A stretch of 37,430 nt of DNA from Xanthobacter autotrophicus. Its GTDB lineage: Bacteria; Pseudomonadota; Alphaproteobacteria; Rhizobiales; Xanthobacteraceae. Numbering within the stretch: the stretch's first letter is position 1; each line of letters begins with the position of its first letter. The stretch spans positions 1 through 37,430 of the forward strand of contig NZ_JAIVFO010000027.1 in NCBI RefSeq assembly GCF_029991245.1, read 5' to 3'. This document shows positions 9,192 to 17,729 of this stretch, one piece after another. Under the pieces are notes generated by a model. It made no database searches. It saw nothing but the letters and a program-made list of their open reading frames with translations, and was not told the origin of the DNA. A program made the position numbers and the translations under genes.

Positions 9192-11114
9192 TCAGGCCTG
9201 GGGCTGGGGCTCGATGGAGCCGCCGGCACCACCGGGACGCGGGCGCTTGGTGGTGGGAATGGCCGAGCCGCGCGGATTGGAAGGCTCGATCACGCTTTCC
9301 CGGTTCGGCGTCTTGCCGTCCAGAAGGTCGATGATCTCGTCACCCGAGAGCGTCTCGTATTCCAGCAGGCCGCGCGCCAGGGTCTCAAGGTCCTGCTGGT
9401 GCTCGGTGAGGATGCGCTTGGCCTCCTGATGACCCTCGTCCACGAGGCGGCGCACCTCGCGGTCGATGGTCTGGGCGGTGGCCTCGGACACGTTCTGCTG
9501 GCGCGACACCGACATGCCGAGGAACACCTCGTCCTGGTTGTCGCCATAGGCCACGGCGCCGAGATCCGCCGAGAAGCCCCAGCGCGTCACCATCATCTTG
9601 GCGAGGCGGGTGGCCTGCTCGATGTCGGAGGCGGCGCCGGAGGTCACCTTGTCGTGGCCGAAGATCAGCTCTTCCGCCACGCGCCCGCCCATCATGATGG
9701 CGAGGCGCGAGGTCATCTGCTCGTAGGACATGGAGAGCTTGTCCCGCTCGGGCAGTTGCATGACCATGCCCAGCGCGCGGCCGCGGGGGATGATGGTGGC
9801 CTTGTGCACCGGGTCGGTGGCCGGCACGTTCAGGGCCACGATGGCATGGCCGCCCTCGTGATAGGCGGTCAGCATCTTCTCTTCCTCGGTCATGACGAGG
9901 GAGCGACGCTCGGCGCCCATCATCACCTTGTCCTTGGCGTCCTCGAACTCGGCCATGGTGACCATGCGCTTGTTGCGCCGGGCCGCCATCAGCGCCGCCT
10001 CGTTGCAGAGGTTGGCGAGGTCCGCGCCGGAGAAGCCGGGGGTGCCGCGGGCGATGGTCTTGAGGTTCACGTCCGGGGCGATCGGGATCTTGCGGGCGTG
10101 CACCTTCAGGATCTGCTCGCGGCCCACCACGTCCGGGTTGGGCACGATGACCTGGCGGTCGAAGCGGCCGGGACGCAGCAGCGCCGGGTCGAGCACGTCG
10201 GGACGGTTGGTGGCGGCGATGAGGATGATGCCCTCGTTCGCCTCGAAGCCGTCCATCTCCACCAGCAGCTGGTTGAGGGTCTGCTCGCGCTCGTCGTTGC
10301 CGCCGCCGAGGCCGGCGCCACGGTGGCGGCCCACCGCGTCGATCTCGTCGATGAAGATGATGCAGGGCGCGTTCTTCTTCGCCTGCTCGAACATGTCGCG
10401 CACGCGGCTGGCGCCGACGCCCACGAACATCTCCACGAAGTCCGAGCCGGAGATGGTGAAGAACGGCACGTTGGCCTCGCCGGCGATGGCGCGGGCGAGC
10501 AGCGTCTTGCCGGTGCCGGGGGGGCCGACCAGCAGCACGCCGCGCGGGATGCGGCCGCCGAGGCGCTGGAATTTCTGCGGGTCACGCAGGAAGTCCACGA
10601 TCTCGGTGAGGTCGCTCTTGGCCTCGTCGATGCCGGCCACGTCGTCGAAGGTGACCCGTCCGTGCGCCTCGGTGAGCAGCTTGGCGCGGCTCTTGCCGAA
10701 GCCCATGGCCTTGCCGCCGGCACCCTGCATCTGGCGCGACAGGAAGATCCACACGCCGATCAGGGCCAGGAACGGCAGCCAGGAGACCAGCAGGCTCACG
10801 AACCACGGCACGTTGTCCGACGGCGCGCGCGCGGTGATCTGCACGCCCTTGCCGTAAAGGCGCTGGATCAGCGACGGATCGTTCGGCGCATAGGTCTGGA
10901 AGCTGCCGGAACGGTCGGAATAGGTGCCGGTGATGTTCGGCCCCTCGATCACGACCTCGCGCACCTTGCCGGCGTCAACGTCACTGAGGAGCTGCGAAAA
11001 GGAGATCTCGTTCGCGTTCGTGCGCTGCCCCGGGCTGTTGAACAGCGAGAACAGGGCGAGAAGCAGGAGGACGATGATCACCCAAAGGGCGAAATTGCGT
11101 AGATTGGCGTTCAT
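9192..11114 (-). CDS. ftsH: ATP-dependent zinc metalloprotease FtsH
   Basis: A 640-residue membrane-anchored AAA+ protease that degrades unneeded or damaged membrane and cytoplasmic proteins. Two N-terminal membrane helices (about 8-26 and 103-125) flank a periplasmic segment. The AAA domain has Walker A GPPGTGKT (about 197), Walker B IIFIDEID and the SRH region [19 protein letters not shown]. The peptidase zinc site is HEGGH (about 416-420). The length is standard. Upstream on the same strand come tilS, cpoB and pal, the usual neighbours. A heat-shock-type promoter candidate overlaps the tilS stop. Confidence 0.97.
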   Translation of the reverse strand: MNANLRNFALWVIIVLLLLALFSLFNSPGQRTNANEISFSQLLSDVDAGKVREVVIEGPNITGTYSDRSGSFQTYAPNDPSLIQRLYGKGVQITARAPSDNVPWFVSLLVSWLPFLALIGVWIFLSRQMQGAGGKAMGFGKSRAKLLTEAHGRVTFDDVAGIDEAKSDLTEIVDFLRDPQKFQRLGGRIPRGVLLVGPPGTGKTLLARAIAGEANVPFFTISGSDFVEMFVGVGASRVRDMFEQAKKNAPCIIFIDEIDAVGRHRGAGLGGGNDEREQTLNQLLVEMDGFEANEGIILIAATNRPDVLDPALLRPGRFDRQVIVPNPDVVGREQILKVHARKIPIAPDVNLKTIARGTPGFSGADLANLCNEAALMAARRNKRMVTMAEFEDAKDKVMMGAERRSLVMTEEEKMLTAYHEGGHAIVALNVPATDPVHKATIIPRGRALGMVMQLPERDKLSMSYEQMTSRLAIMMGGRVAEELIFGHDKVTSGAASDIEQATRLAKMMVTRWGFSADLGAVAYGDNQDEVFLGMSVSRQQNVSEATAQTIDREVRRLVDEGHQEAKRILTEHQQDLETLARGLLEYETLSGDEIIDLLDGKTPNRESVIEPSNPRGSAIPTTKRPRPGGAGGSIEPQPQA

Positions 11115-11228
11115 AGAACCCTCGTGGGGACAGACAGGGCCAGCCCGTTTCGACGCCTTACCATACGGAAGGAATACCTCCGCACTGGACTGCCGTCAGT
11201 GGGGCCTCCCGCACCGTCCGCTGCCTAA

Positions 11229-11257
11229 TCTAGGAGCGAGGCCCCTTTTTGCCAAGG
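11229..11257 (-). promoter_or_regulatory. Candidate sigma-32-type promoter for ftsH
   Basis: Read on the minus strand: CCTTGG, a 17-base spacer, then CCTAGA followed by TT. This resembles the alphaproteobacterial RpoH pattern (CTTG-, CCTAT/A-type -10). It overlaps the tilS stop and would give a leader of about 105 bases. ftsH is a known RpoH target in several proteobacteria; the assignment here is by eye. Confidence 0.35.
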
Positions 11258-12354
11258 ACGACAGGGCCATCGACTGGTGAATTCGGTGCGATTGGGCTGG
11301 TTTCGCGCCGGGGCGGCGCAGCCGCGACATGCAGCGCCGCCCCGCGCAGGCTCACCAGGGCACCCGCGAGGGTGCGGCGAAAAGGTGCCGAGGGCGTCCG
11401 CCCCGCGACCTTCAGGGCTTCGAACAGGGCTTCCAGCTTGGCCAGTTCCACCGGGCCCTCGGTGCCCACCCTGTGGATGGCACGGCCGAGCAGGCGCAGG
11501 GCGATCTCGTCGGGCAGGGCGGCGAAGGCATCGAGGCTGATGGTATCCGGCCGCTCCTGCGCGCCGGGAAGGCGAGCCGCGGCCTCGGCCGCATCGGTCG
11601 CGGCCTCCAGCGCCTGGTCCGCCCGCGCGACCCGGCGCGCCAGCACGGCCAGGCGGCGGGCGTCGAGCCCCTCCCCCGCCAGAGCCTGCGCCATGGCGCG
11701 CAGGCGCGGACGGGCAAAGCTCGGGTCGCCATTGCTTGGGTCGCGCACGAATGCAAGGCCGGCGGCCTCCAGCGTCGCCACCAGCCGCGCCTTGGGCACG
11801 TCGAGAAAGGGGCGCAGCAGCGCGAGGCCATGGCGCGCCGCATCGCCCCGCATGCCGCAGAGGCCGGTGAGGCCGGAGCCGCGGGCGAGGCGGAACAGCA
11901 CCGTCTCCGCCTGGTCGTCGCGGGTATGGGCGAGCGCGATGGCGGTGGCCCCGGCCTGCTGCGCGGCCTCCGCCAGCAGCCTGTAGCGCGCCTCCCGCGC
12001 CGCCTCCTGGATGCCGTGGGCGGGCTTGGCGCCCCGCCAGACGAGAATGCGGTGGGGCACGCCCAGCCGGGCGGCGAAGGCAGCCACCGCCTCGGCCTCG
12101 CGCGTCGCCTCCGCCCTCAGGCCGTGGTCCACGGTGGCGGCGATGAGACCCGGCCCGGCCGCACGGCCGGCGCGCCAGCGCGCGGCGAGATGCAGCAGGG
12201 CGGTGGAATCAGGCCCGCCGGAGATGGCGATCAGGATGCAGGGATGGGACGTGAAGGGGGCAAACAGCGCGTCGAGATCGCCGTCATCGACGGGGCTGCT
12301 TTCCTGAAGGCCCGTCGCCCCGGTGTCCATTGCCGTGCCGCCGCCCGTGGTCAT
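11230..12354 (-). CDS. tilS: tRNA(Ile)-lysidine synthase
   Basis: A 374-residue N-type PP-loop ATPase that converts the wobble C of tRNA-Ile(CAU) to lysidine, changing both codon and amino acid identity. The ATP-binding SGGPDST is at residues 45-51, followed by VDHGLR and the family motif HTRDDQAETVLFRLARGSGL. The C-terminal part is the less conserved tRNA-binding region. The start is six bases past the cpoB stop, so the two are probably co-transcribed. An additional Met at residue 9 is a possible alternative start. Confidence 0.93.
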   Translation of the reverse strand: MTTGGGTAMDTGATGLQESSPVDDGDLDALFAPFTSHPCILIAISGGPDSTALLHLAARWRAGRAAGPGLIAATVDHGLRAEATREAEAVAAFAARLGVPHRILVWRGAKPAHGIQEAAREARYRLLAEAAQQAGATAIALAHTRDDQAETVLFRLARGSGLTGLCGMRGDAARHGLALLRPFLDVPKARLVATLEAAGLAFVRDPSNGDPSFARPRLRAMAQALAGEGLDARRLAVLARRVARADQALEAATDAAEAAARLPGAQERPDTISLDAFAALPDEIALRLLGRAIHRVGTEGPVELAKLEALFEALKVAGRTPSAPFRRTLAGALVSLRGAALHVAAAPPRRETSPIAPNSPVDGPVVLGKKGPRS

Positions 12355-12360
12355 CGGACC

Positions 12361-13296
12361 TCAGCAGCCGACGCGCTTCTGTTCCCGCTCCACCGCCTGG
12401 CGGATGGAGGATGCGGCGCGCGGATATTTGCGGTCCACCTCCTGCAGCGTGGCGCAGGCGGTCTCCTTCTCGCCGAGGCCGGCGAGGGACTGGCCGAGCC
12501 GCAGCAACGCCTCCGGCGCCCGGGGCGAGCTGGGATGCTTGGTGGAGACTTCGAGGAAGGAGGCCGCCGCGTCCCCGTAGTTCTGGCGCAGGAACAGGCT
12601 TTCCCCGAGCATGAAGGTGGCATCGGGAATGATGCGGTCGCCAGGCGCGGACTGGACGATCTGGCGGAAGGTCTGCTCGGCACCGGCATAATCCTGCCGC
12701 TGGAGCTGGGCCTGGCCGGCATCGTACAGCTCGCGCACGGAAGCGCCGGGTCCCGGCAAGGCGGCCACCTGGGTGCCGCCGGACTGGGTCCCGCCGGACG
12801 TGGTGCGCCCGCCAGGAACGGCCTCGGCCGGACGCGGCAGGGCGGCGCTGGCGGGCGAGCCAAGGGGCTGCGGCGCGCCGGGGGCGGCGGGGTCCATGTT
12901 GGGATCGAAGGCGTCGGACCTTTTGCCGGGCGTGCCGGGCACGCTCGCGGGACGGCCGGAGGGCAGGGTCGCCGCCGGAGCGGCAGCGGGCGCGGACACG
13001 GCGGCCGGAGCGCGGGCGCCACCGGCGCTTTCTTCCAGGCGACGCACCTGCGCCTCGAGCTGCTGGTTGCGATACTGCAGCTGCTCCACCTGCCCGGTGA
13101 GCTGCCGCAGGGACGATTCGAGCCGCTCCATGCGGCCGACGATCTCGGTTTCGTCGCCGCCCGGGAGGGGCTGGGGCGCCGCGGCCGGGGGCTTGAAGAT
13201 ATTGCCGAACAATCCACCGTCCTGCTGGGCGGCGGCGGGCAGCGCGACGGCGCTCAGGGCGAGGGCGAGAACACCGACCAGCGGCAGGCGCATCAT
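12361..13296 (-). CDS. cpoB: Tol-Pal system cell division coordinator CpoB (YbgF)
   Basis: A 311-residue periplasmic protein that links peptidoglycan synthesis at the septum to Tol-Pal outer-membrane constriction. It has a signal peptide ending in PAAA (about residue 23), an N-terminal coiled coil that trimerises in known members (RMERLESSLRQLTGQ... about 55-95), an Ala/Pro/Gly-rich linker, and a C-terminal TPR domain (YDAGQAQLQRQDYAGAE... to the end). Two adjacent ATGs (13296, 13293) are possible starts. pal lies upstream but a strong hairpin separates the two, so cpoB may be transcribed independently. Confidence 0.92.
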   Translation of the reverse strand: MMRLPLVGVLALALSAVALPAAAQQDGGLFGNIFKPPAAAPQPLPGGDETEIVGRMERLESSLRQLTGQVEQLQYRNQQLEAQVRRLEESAGGARAPAAVSAPAAAPAATLPSGRPASVPGTPGKRSDAFDPNMDPAAPGAPQPLGSPASAALPRPAEAVPGGRTTSGGTQSGGTQVAALPGPGASVRELYDAGQAQLQRQDYAGAEQTFRQIVQSAPGDRIIPDATFMLGESLFLRQNYGDAAASFLEVSTKHPSSPRAPEALLRLGQSLAGLGEKETACATLQEVDRKYPRAASSIRQAVEREQKRVGC

Positions 13297-13483
13297 CTTG
13301 GGTCCAGGGGCTTGTGGCGGGAAAAGACGTCCGGGATCAGCCTCCCGGGCGGCCAAGAATAGGGGATGGATCGCGTCCAAAGTGTGACTCCGCAAGGACT
13401 TGCGCGTGTCGCTTGGCGGTGTCGCCGGCCGGGCTGTCCTGCCGCCGTCCGCCACCGGACGCAAGACCCTGCCCCGCAAAGCG

Positions 13484-13518
13484 AAAGGGCCGGCGGCCGC
13501 AGGCGGCGCCGGCCCTTT
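13484..13518 (-). terminator. Terminator hairpin after pal
   Basis: A perfect 12-bp stem (AAAGGGCCGGCG against CGCCGGCCCTTT) with an 11-base loop, 22 bases beyond the pal stop. It implies that most pal transcripts end before cpoB. Confidence 0.8.
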
Positions 13519-13540
13519 TCGATGATACCGGCTACCGCGC

Positions 13541-14035
13541 TCAGGCGCCGCCGGCGTTCAGCACGGTGACCGCGCGACGGTTCTGCGACCAACAGGAAAT
13601 GTCGTTGCAGACCGCGACGGGGCGCTCCTTGCCGTAGGAAATGGTGCGCATGCGCGAGGGGTCCACGCCGCGGGCGGAGAGATAGTCGCGCACGCTCTGG
13701 GCCCGCTTGGCGCCGAGGGCGATGTTGTATTCGCGGGTGCCGCGCTCGTCCGCATGGCCTTCGATGGTGAAGGTGTAGCGGTTCCACTGCTGCAGCCACT
13801 GGGCCTGACGATCCAGGGTGGCCCGCGCCTGGGGCGTGAGGTCGGTCTGGTCGCTTTCGAAGAACACGCGATCGCCCACCGCCACCACGAATTCCTGTGG
13901 TGATCCGGGCGGGCCGCCCGCACCGCCAGCACCGGCGGCGTTCTGGTTGGGATTATTGGCACACGCGGCGAGGGCCAGCGCGAAGCCGAAAAGCGCCGCG
14001 AACCGGAACCCGCGAGCTAGCCTGAGGAAACGCAT
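13541..14035 (-). CDS. pal: Peptidoglycan-associated lipoprotein Pal
   Basis: A 164-residue outer-membrane lipoprotein that binds peptidoglycan and works with TolB. The lipobox LAAC ends at Cys25 after a hydrophobic signal. The OmpA-like C-terminal domain has TIEGHADERGTREYNIALGAKRA and SYGKERP, with the Asp and Arg that contact diaminopimelate. An AAGGGAG site about seven bases upstream supports the ATG at 14035. tolB, which normally lies directly upstream, is absent; the next gene upstream is a Sel1-repeat gene 383 bases away. Confidence 0.96.
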   Translation of the reverse strand: MRFLRLARGFRFAALFGFALALAACANNPNQNAAGAGGAGGPPGSPQEFVVAVGDRVFFESDQTDLTPQARATLDRQAQWLQQWNRYTFTIEGHADERGTREYNIALGAKRAQSVRDYLSARGVDPSRMRTISYGKERPVAVCNDISCWSQNRRAVTVLNAGGA

Positions 14036-14418
14036 TCCGGTATCTCCCTTCTCAACGCTGGACCGGAGGCTTTCGTCTATCAGCCGCCCGGTTAAGCGAA
14101 CGTTCCGTGCACGGCCTGAAGCCGCCTGTCCTGGCGGAAACCGTGCGGCGCACCGCACTTCCTGCGCGCCATGGTTTCCAAGCCGTTATCCTTAAGACCT
14201 CTCCCCGGCGCGCGGCGGCACGCCCGCTCCAGGCGGACGACGCAGATGCGGCGGTTCCAAAGAGGGCCGCAGGGCCGGCAACGCCGACCCGTCGACGGCA
14301 TCTTCACTGATGCCCTCTCGTGGCGTCATCATGGCGAGCAGGTGCAGGGCTCGGGGCAGACCGACGGCGTCCGTGAGCGTTGCACAAGTGCCACACACGG
14401 CGCCGCGCCCCAGCCATC
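14036..14418. other. 383-base gap upstream of pal
   Basis: No gene, tRNA or tolB remnant is seen here. The part next to pal holds its ribosome-binding site and presumably its promoter. An inverted repeat, GGCATC-N6-GATGCC at 14297-14314, lies about 105 bases past the Sel1-gene stop and has no T-run. This is where the order differs from the usual tolB-pal junction. Confidence 0.6.
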
Positions 14419-15630
14419 TCAGGCGCGGCCGGCTTCCCAGCGGGCGGCCTGGGCCTCGGCCTTCTTGCGGTCGGCGGCGGGAAGCTGCGCCACCATCTCG
14501 TCCAGCATGGGGTCTCCGAGCCCCCGATGCTTGGCGAGAAGATGCCAGGCGGCGGCCTGGGCCTTGTCCTGCGACACGCCGCGGCCGACCGCGAGCAGCC
14601 GCGCATAGCGATTCTGGGCGATGGCATTGCCGCCCAGCGCCGCCTTGCGGAACATGGCGGCGGCCGCCGCCTCGTCCTTCGGCACGCCGACGCCGTTGAA
14701 CTGCATGATGGCGAATTCCACCTGCGCCGTGATGTGGCCCAGCCGAGCTGCTGAAGCCATCAGCTTCGCCGATTGGGCAACATCCTTCTCCACGCCGTTG
14801 CCCTCCTTGAACAGCACGGCGAGGGCATACTGGGCGTCCTCGATATCCTTGCCGGCTGCCACTTCGAACCAGCGGGCGGCCTCCGCCGGCTCCTTGGGCA
14901 TCTGGCGGCCCTGCAGATAGAGCAGGCCGAGATTGTAGGCGGCAGGGCCATTGCCCTTTTCCGCCGCCTGCCGGAACAGCTTGGCGGCCTCCAGCTCGTC
15001 CTTCTTGAGGCCCTGCCCGGCCAGCGTCAGGTTGCCGAGGGACAAAAGCGCGCCCGGCGAGCCGGCGGCAGCGGCCTTGCGATACCATTCGATGGCCTTG
15101 GCGAAATCCAGCGGCACGCCATAGCCGGAGCCGTAGAGATCGCCGAGCAGGGTCATGGCGGCCGGGTCCGTTCCGGCGCGGGCCCGTTTCAGCGCCTCGT
15201 TGAAGGCTGAGAGGTAATAGCCGCGCTGGTAGGCGCCATAGGCAAGATCGCCGCTGCCCCCCGGCGTATCGAGGCTGGGATAGGCGATCTGCGGCCCGAG
15301 CAGCGGCGGCCCGCTGCCGGCATCGGGGCGCGCCGGGCCCGGCTTTGCCGCCGGGGTTGCCGCGGGTTTGGCAGCAGGCTTCGCCGCAGGTTTGGCAGCA
15401 GGCTTCGCCTGCGGCTTCGACGGCGTTGCGGCTGGAGGCTTGTCGGACAAGGGTTTGTCGGATGAGGGCTTGTCGGAAGAGGGCTTGTCGGCAGGCTTGG
15501 GCTGCGGCGCGGTCTGGGCAAGGGCGGGTCCGCCCGCCAACGTGAGGGCCAGCACGACGTTCAGGGCGCAGACGCGTGCCACGCCCCGCACCGCCGGCGG
15601 CAGAACGCGCCGAACCAGGCCCACTCTCAT
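14419..15630 (-). CDS. Secreted Sel1/TPR-like repeat protein
   Basis: A 403-residue exported protein. The signal peptide ends at PALAQT (cut after about residue 39). A Lys/Pro/Ala/Ser linker follows, encoded by two tandem DNA repeats, then a solenoid of at least five to six Sel1-like repeats (motifs such as AKAIEWYRKAAAAGSPGALLSLGNL and AAKLFRQAAEKGNGPAAYNLGLLY). Such repeats mediate protein-protein contacts; a periplasmic scaffold role is likely but the partner is unknown. The start (ATG at 15630) overlaps the stop of the ThiE-like gene by ATGA, so they are translationally coupled. Confidence 0.85.
   Translation of the reverse strand: MRVGLVRRVLPPAVRGVARVCALNVVLALTLAGGPALAQTAPQPKPADKPSSDKPSSDKPLSDKPPAATPSKPQAKPAAKPAAKPAAKPAATPAAKPGPARPDAGSGPPLLGPQIAYPSLDTPGGSGDLAYGAYQRGYYLSAFNEALKRARAGTDPAAMTLLGDLYGSGYGVPLDFAKAIEWYRKAAAAGSPGALLSLGNLTLAGQGLKKDELEAAKLFRQAAEKGNGPAAYNLGLLYLQGRQMPKEPAEAARWFEVAAGKDIEDAQYALAVLFKEGNGVEKDVAQSAKLMASAARLGHITAQVEFAIMQFNGVGVPKDEAAAAAMFRKAALGGNAIAQNRYARLLAVGRGVSQDKAQAAAWHLLAKHRGLGDPMLDEMVAQLPAADRKKAEAQAARWEAGRA
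15365..15412. repeat. Two 24-bp tandem repeats in the Sel1 gene
   Basis: Two nearly identical 24-bp units (15365-15388 and 15389-15412) encode the Ala-Lys-Pro-Ala linker of the exported Sel1 protein. Confidence 0.85.
15437..15496. repeat. Four 15-bp tandem repeats in the Sel1 gene
   Basis: Four 15-bp units (starting 15437, 15452, 15467 and 15482) built around GGCTTGTCGG encode the DKPSS-type part of the linker. A 15-bp unit keeps frame, so copy number can change without breaking the protein. Confidence 0.85.
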
Positions 15631-16253
15631 GGCTGGGCGTCCGCGCGCGCAAGCCGGGCCATGGCCGCCGTCACGCTCGCCGCACCGCCTTCCGCCACCA
15701 GCGCCTCGGCCAGCGCGACGAAATCGGCGCCGGCTTGGGCCAGCGCCTCGGCCTCGTCGAGGGAGGCGGCGAGGCCCACGCACGGCACCTCGAACACCTC
15801 GGCCCACCAGGCCACGAAATCCAGAATGTCGGCGGCGTCCCCCGCCTGCGGCTCCAGGGCGCCGAAGAAGACATAGTCCGCCCCGCTCTCCCCGGCCTCC
15901 ATGGCGTCGTGGCGGCTGGCGATGCCGCCCGCCCCGACGATGGCCTGCGGCTTCAGCGCCCGCAGCGCGGCGTCGAGGCTGCGGGGATCGCTCACATGGA
16001 CGCCATCGAGGCCCGCGGCGGTGACGAGAGTGTCCGGCCCGGCCACCAGCACCGCCGCGTCATGACGCTGGATCGCCTCGGCCACCGCGCGCAGGTGTCC
16101 GGTGTCAGGCGCGCCGCCCTCGGGCACGCGCAGCACCACCGCGGCCACGTCGCCAGCGCGCACGGCGGCAGCCGCTGCGTCCGGCCGCAGCGCGGGCGTG
16201 AGAGTGAAGACCAGCATGAGTCGGGCGCCGGGCGGCGGCAAGGGGGAAGCCAT
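15627..16253 (-). CDS. ThiE-like (TIM-barrel) protein, probably not a classical thiamine-phosphate synthase
   Basis: A 208-residue protein with a thiamine-phosphate-synthase-like fold. Pattern matches include GLDGVHVSDP (compare GVHVGQ), IVGAGGIASRHDAMEAGESGADYVFFG and the closing barrel VPCVGLAAS...GADFVALAEALV. The phosphate/metal-contacting pieces of true ThiE are weak: the early QxRxK strand reads VVLRVPEGG, and the GPxFPT loop reads FGALEPQ. A changed or lost activity is therefore plausible. The start at 16253 (MASPLPPPG) follows AAGGGGGAAG-like sequence only on the other strand, so it is chosen by homology. It is coupled to the Sel1 gene by an ATGA overlap. Confidence 0.72.
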   Translation of the reverse strand: MASPLPPPGARLMLVFTLTPALRPDAAAAAVRAGDVAAVVLRVPEGGAPDTGHLRAVAEAIQRHDAAVLVAGPDTLVTAAGLDGVHVSDPRSLDAALRALKPQAIVGAGGIASRHDAMEAGESGADYVFFGALEPQAGDAADILDFVAWWAEVFEVPCVGLAASLDEAEALAQAGADFVALAEALVAEGGAASVTAAMARLARADAQP

Positions 16254-16448
16254 GGATGATCGGTCGGCCAAGAAATCGGCAAATTGGGGGCACGGCCCGC
16301 GGGAGCACGGGCCGATCAGGCTGCGACGCAATCTGACTGCTACCTGCTCTATCGCAAGTTCGCGGGCGGATACATCACCCAACGACCTCAAGGCCAACGG
16401 ATCACCCCATCGCCGGCGCGAATCGGCCCGAAAGCCCAGCGCCATAAA

Positions 16449-16474
16449 AAAGGGCCGGCGCGAGCCGGCCCTTT
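16449..16474 (-). terminator. Terminator of fba
   Basis: A perfect 11-bp stem (AAAGGGCCGGC against GCCGGCCCTTT) with a GCGA tetraloop and a T-run on the minus strand, 25 bases beyond the fba stop. Confidence 0.88.
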
Positions 16475-16498
16475 CTCATCCGCTATGGCAAGGCGCGC

Positions 16499-17524
16499 TC
16501 AGGCGGCCTTGCGCTCTTCCTCCGACGACCACTGGCCGAGGGCGGCGAGCGAGTTCATGTGGGCGCGATGGGTGAACGCCGCCTGGGCCTTGGCCACGTT
16601 CTCGGCCTTGCCGGCCCACGCCTTCTGCGGCGCGGCCTGGAGCGCGCGGCCGTAGGAATAGGTGAGCTTCCAGGGCAGGCCGCCCAGCTTCACCATGGCG
16701 TCCAGATGGGCGGTGGCGTCCTCGTCCGACTGGCCGCCGGAAAGGAAGGCGATGCCGGGCACCGCGGACGGCACGCAGCTCTTCAGCACGCGCACGGTCT
16801 TCTCGGCCACTTCTTCCACGGAAGCCTGCTTCGCCGACTTCTTGCCGGGCACGATCATGTTGGGCTTCAGCACCATGCCCTCGAGGCGGATGCGCTGGTA
16901 ATACAGCTCCTCGAAGGTGGTCTTCAGCACCCACTCGGTCACCTGGTAGCAGGTGTCGATGTCGTGGCTGCCGTCCATGAGCACTTCCGGCTCCACGATG
17001 GGAACGATCCGGGCTTCCTGGCACAGGGCCGCATAGCGGGCCAGCGCGTGGGCATTGGCGCGGATGGAGCCGTAGGAGGGGATGCCCTTGGCGGTGTCGA
17101 TGTCGATCACTGCGCGCCACTTGGCGAAGCGGGCGCCGAGATCATAAAATTCCTTGAGGCGGCCGGCGAGGCCGTCGAGGCCCTCGGTGATGGTCTCGCC
17201 CGGGAAGGCCGGCTGGGGCTTGGCGCCCGCGTCCACCTTGATGCCGGGGATGGAGCCGGCCTGCTGGATGAGGCTGACGAGCGGCGTGCCGTCCTTGGCC
17301 TTCTGCCGGATGGTCTCCTCATAGAGGATGACGCCGGAGATATATTTGGTCATGGCTTCCGAGCGGAACATCAGCTCGCGATAGTCGCGGCGGTTCTCCT
17401 CGGTGGATTCGACGCCGATGGCATCAAACCGCTTCTTGATGGTGCCGCTGCTCTCGTCTGCCGCCAGAATGCCCTTGCCGTCGGCCACCATTTTCTGCGC
17501 GATCGCGTCGAGCTCAGCCGTCAT
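16499..17524 (-). CDS. fba: Class I fructose-bisphosphate aldolase
   Basis: A 341-residue Schiff-base aldolase that interconverts fructose-1,6-bisphosphate with dihydroxyacetone phosphate and glyceraldehyde-3-phosphate. Signatures are KGILAADESSGTIKKRF near residue 18, ENRRDYRELMF, IVPIVEPEVLMDG, the Lys of GMVLKPNMIVPG (about residue 220) and FLSGGQSDEDA. It is co-oriented with pgk, gap and tkt but separated from pgk by a terminator and about 205 bases, so it has its own promoter region. AAGGC-type purine repeats precede the ATG. Confidence 0.95.
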   Translation of the reverse strand: MTAELDAIAQKMVADGKGILAADESSGTIKKRFDAIGVESTEENRRDYRELMFRSEAMTKYISGVILYEETIRQKAKDGTPLVSLIQQAGSIPGIKVDAGAKPQPAFPGETITEGLDGLAGRLKEFYDLGARFAKWRAVIDIDTAKGIPSYGSIRANAHALARYAALCQEARIVPIVEPEVLMDGSHDIDTCYQVTEWVLKTTFEELYYQRIRLEGMVLKPNMIVPGKKSAKQASVEEVAEKTVRVLKSCVPSAVPGIAFLSGGQSDEDATAHLDAMVKLGGLPWKLTYSYGRALQAAPQKAWAGKAENVAKAQAAFTHRAHMNSLAALGQWSSEEERKAA

Positions 17525-17651
17525 GTGCCTTCACCTGCCTTATTGCCGCCCCTCGGCGGGCGTGGAGACCAGGGCGCGCCGGCCCCGATCATGAAGGACC
17601 CACGCACACCCCGACCGGCGGGGCGGGCGTGGGCCAGCGAGACATCATACC

Positions 17652-17685
17652 ATTGCAGCGCAGCAATTGAACCCGCTGCGATGCA
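17652..17685. promoter_or_regulatory. Dyads in the fba upstream region
   Basis: ATTGC-N6-GCAAT (17652-17667) is followed by CGCTGCGATGCAA, which mirrors the first arm TTGCAGCG with one extra base. The site is about 130 bases upstream of fba. The word CATTGCAGC recurs in the tkt upstream region (22262-22270) in the same orientation to its gene. A LysR-type regulator such as CbbR is possible because the first dyad has a T-N11-A spacing; this is inference. Confidence 0.3.
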
Positions 17686-17691
17686 ACAAAA

Positions 17692-17723
17692 ACGCCCGGA
17701 CGACCTTTTCGCCATCCGGGCGT
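17692..17723 (-). terminator. Terminator of pgk
   Basis: A 9-bp stem (ACGCCCGGA against TCCGGGCGT) with a 14-base loop, seven bases past the pgk stop, followed by TTTTTG on the minus strand. Confidence 0.78.
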
Positions 17724-17729
17724 ATCTTT

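Noticed and set aside
7263-11102. A 1279-codon open frame on the plus strand opposite murJ and ftsH
   Set aside because: It is antisense to two clear conserved genes, rich in Arg, Gly, His and Gln as expected from GC-biased reverse frames, and has no recognisable domain.
14036-14418. A tolB remnant upstream of pal
   Set aside because: No frame in this gap shows TolB beta-propeller patterns; the few open frames are short and Arg-rich.
15360-15500. A CRISPR-like array
   Set aside because: The repeats are contiguous without spacers and encode a protein linker in frame.
16254-16448. A possible TPP riboswitch before the ThiE-like gene
   Set aside because: No THI-box core is seen; only a short GGCCCG/CGGGCC hairpin.
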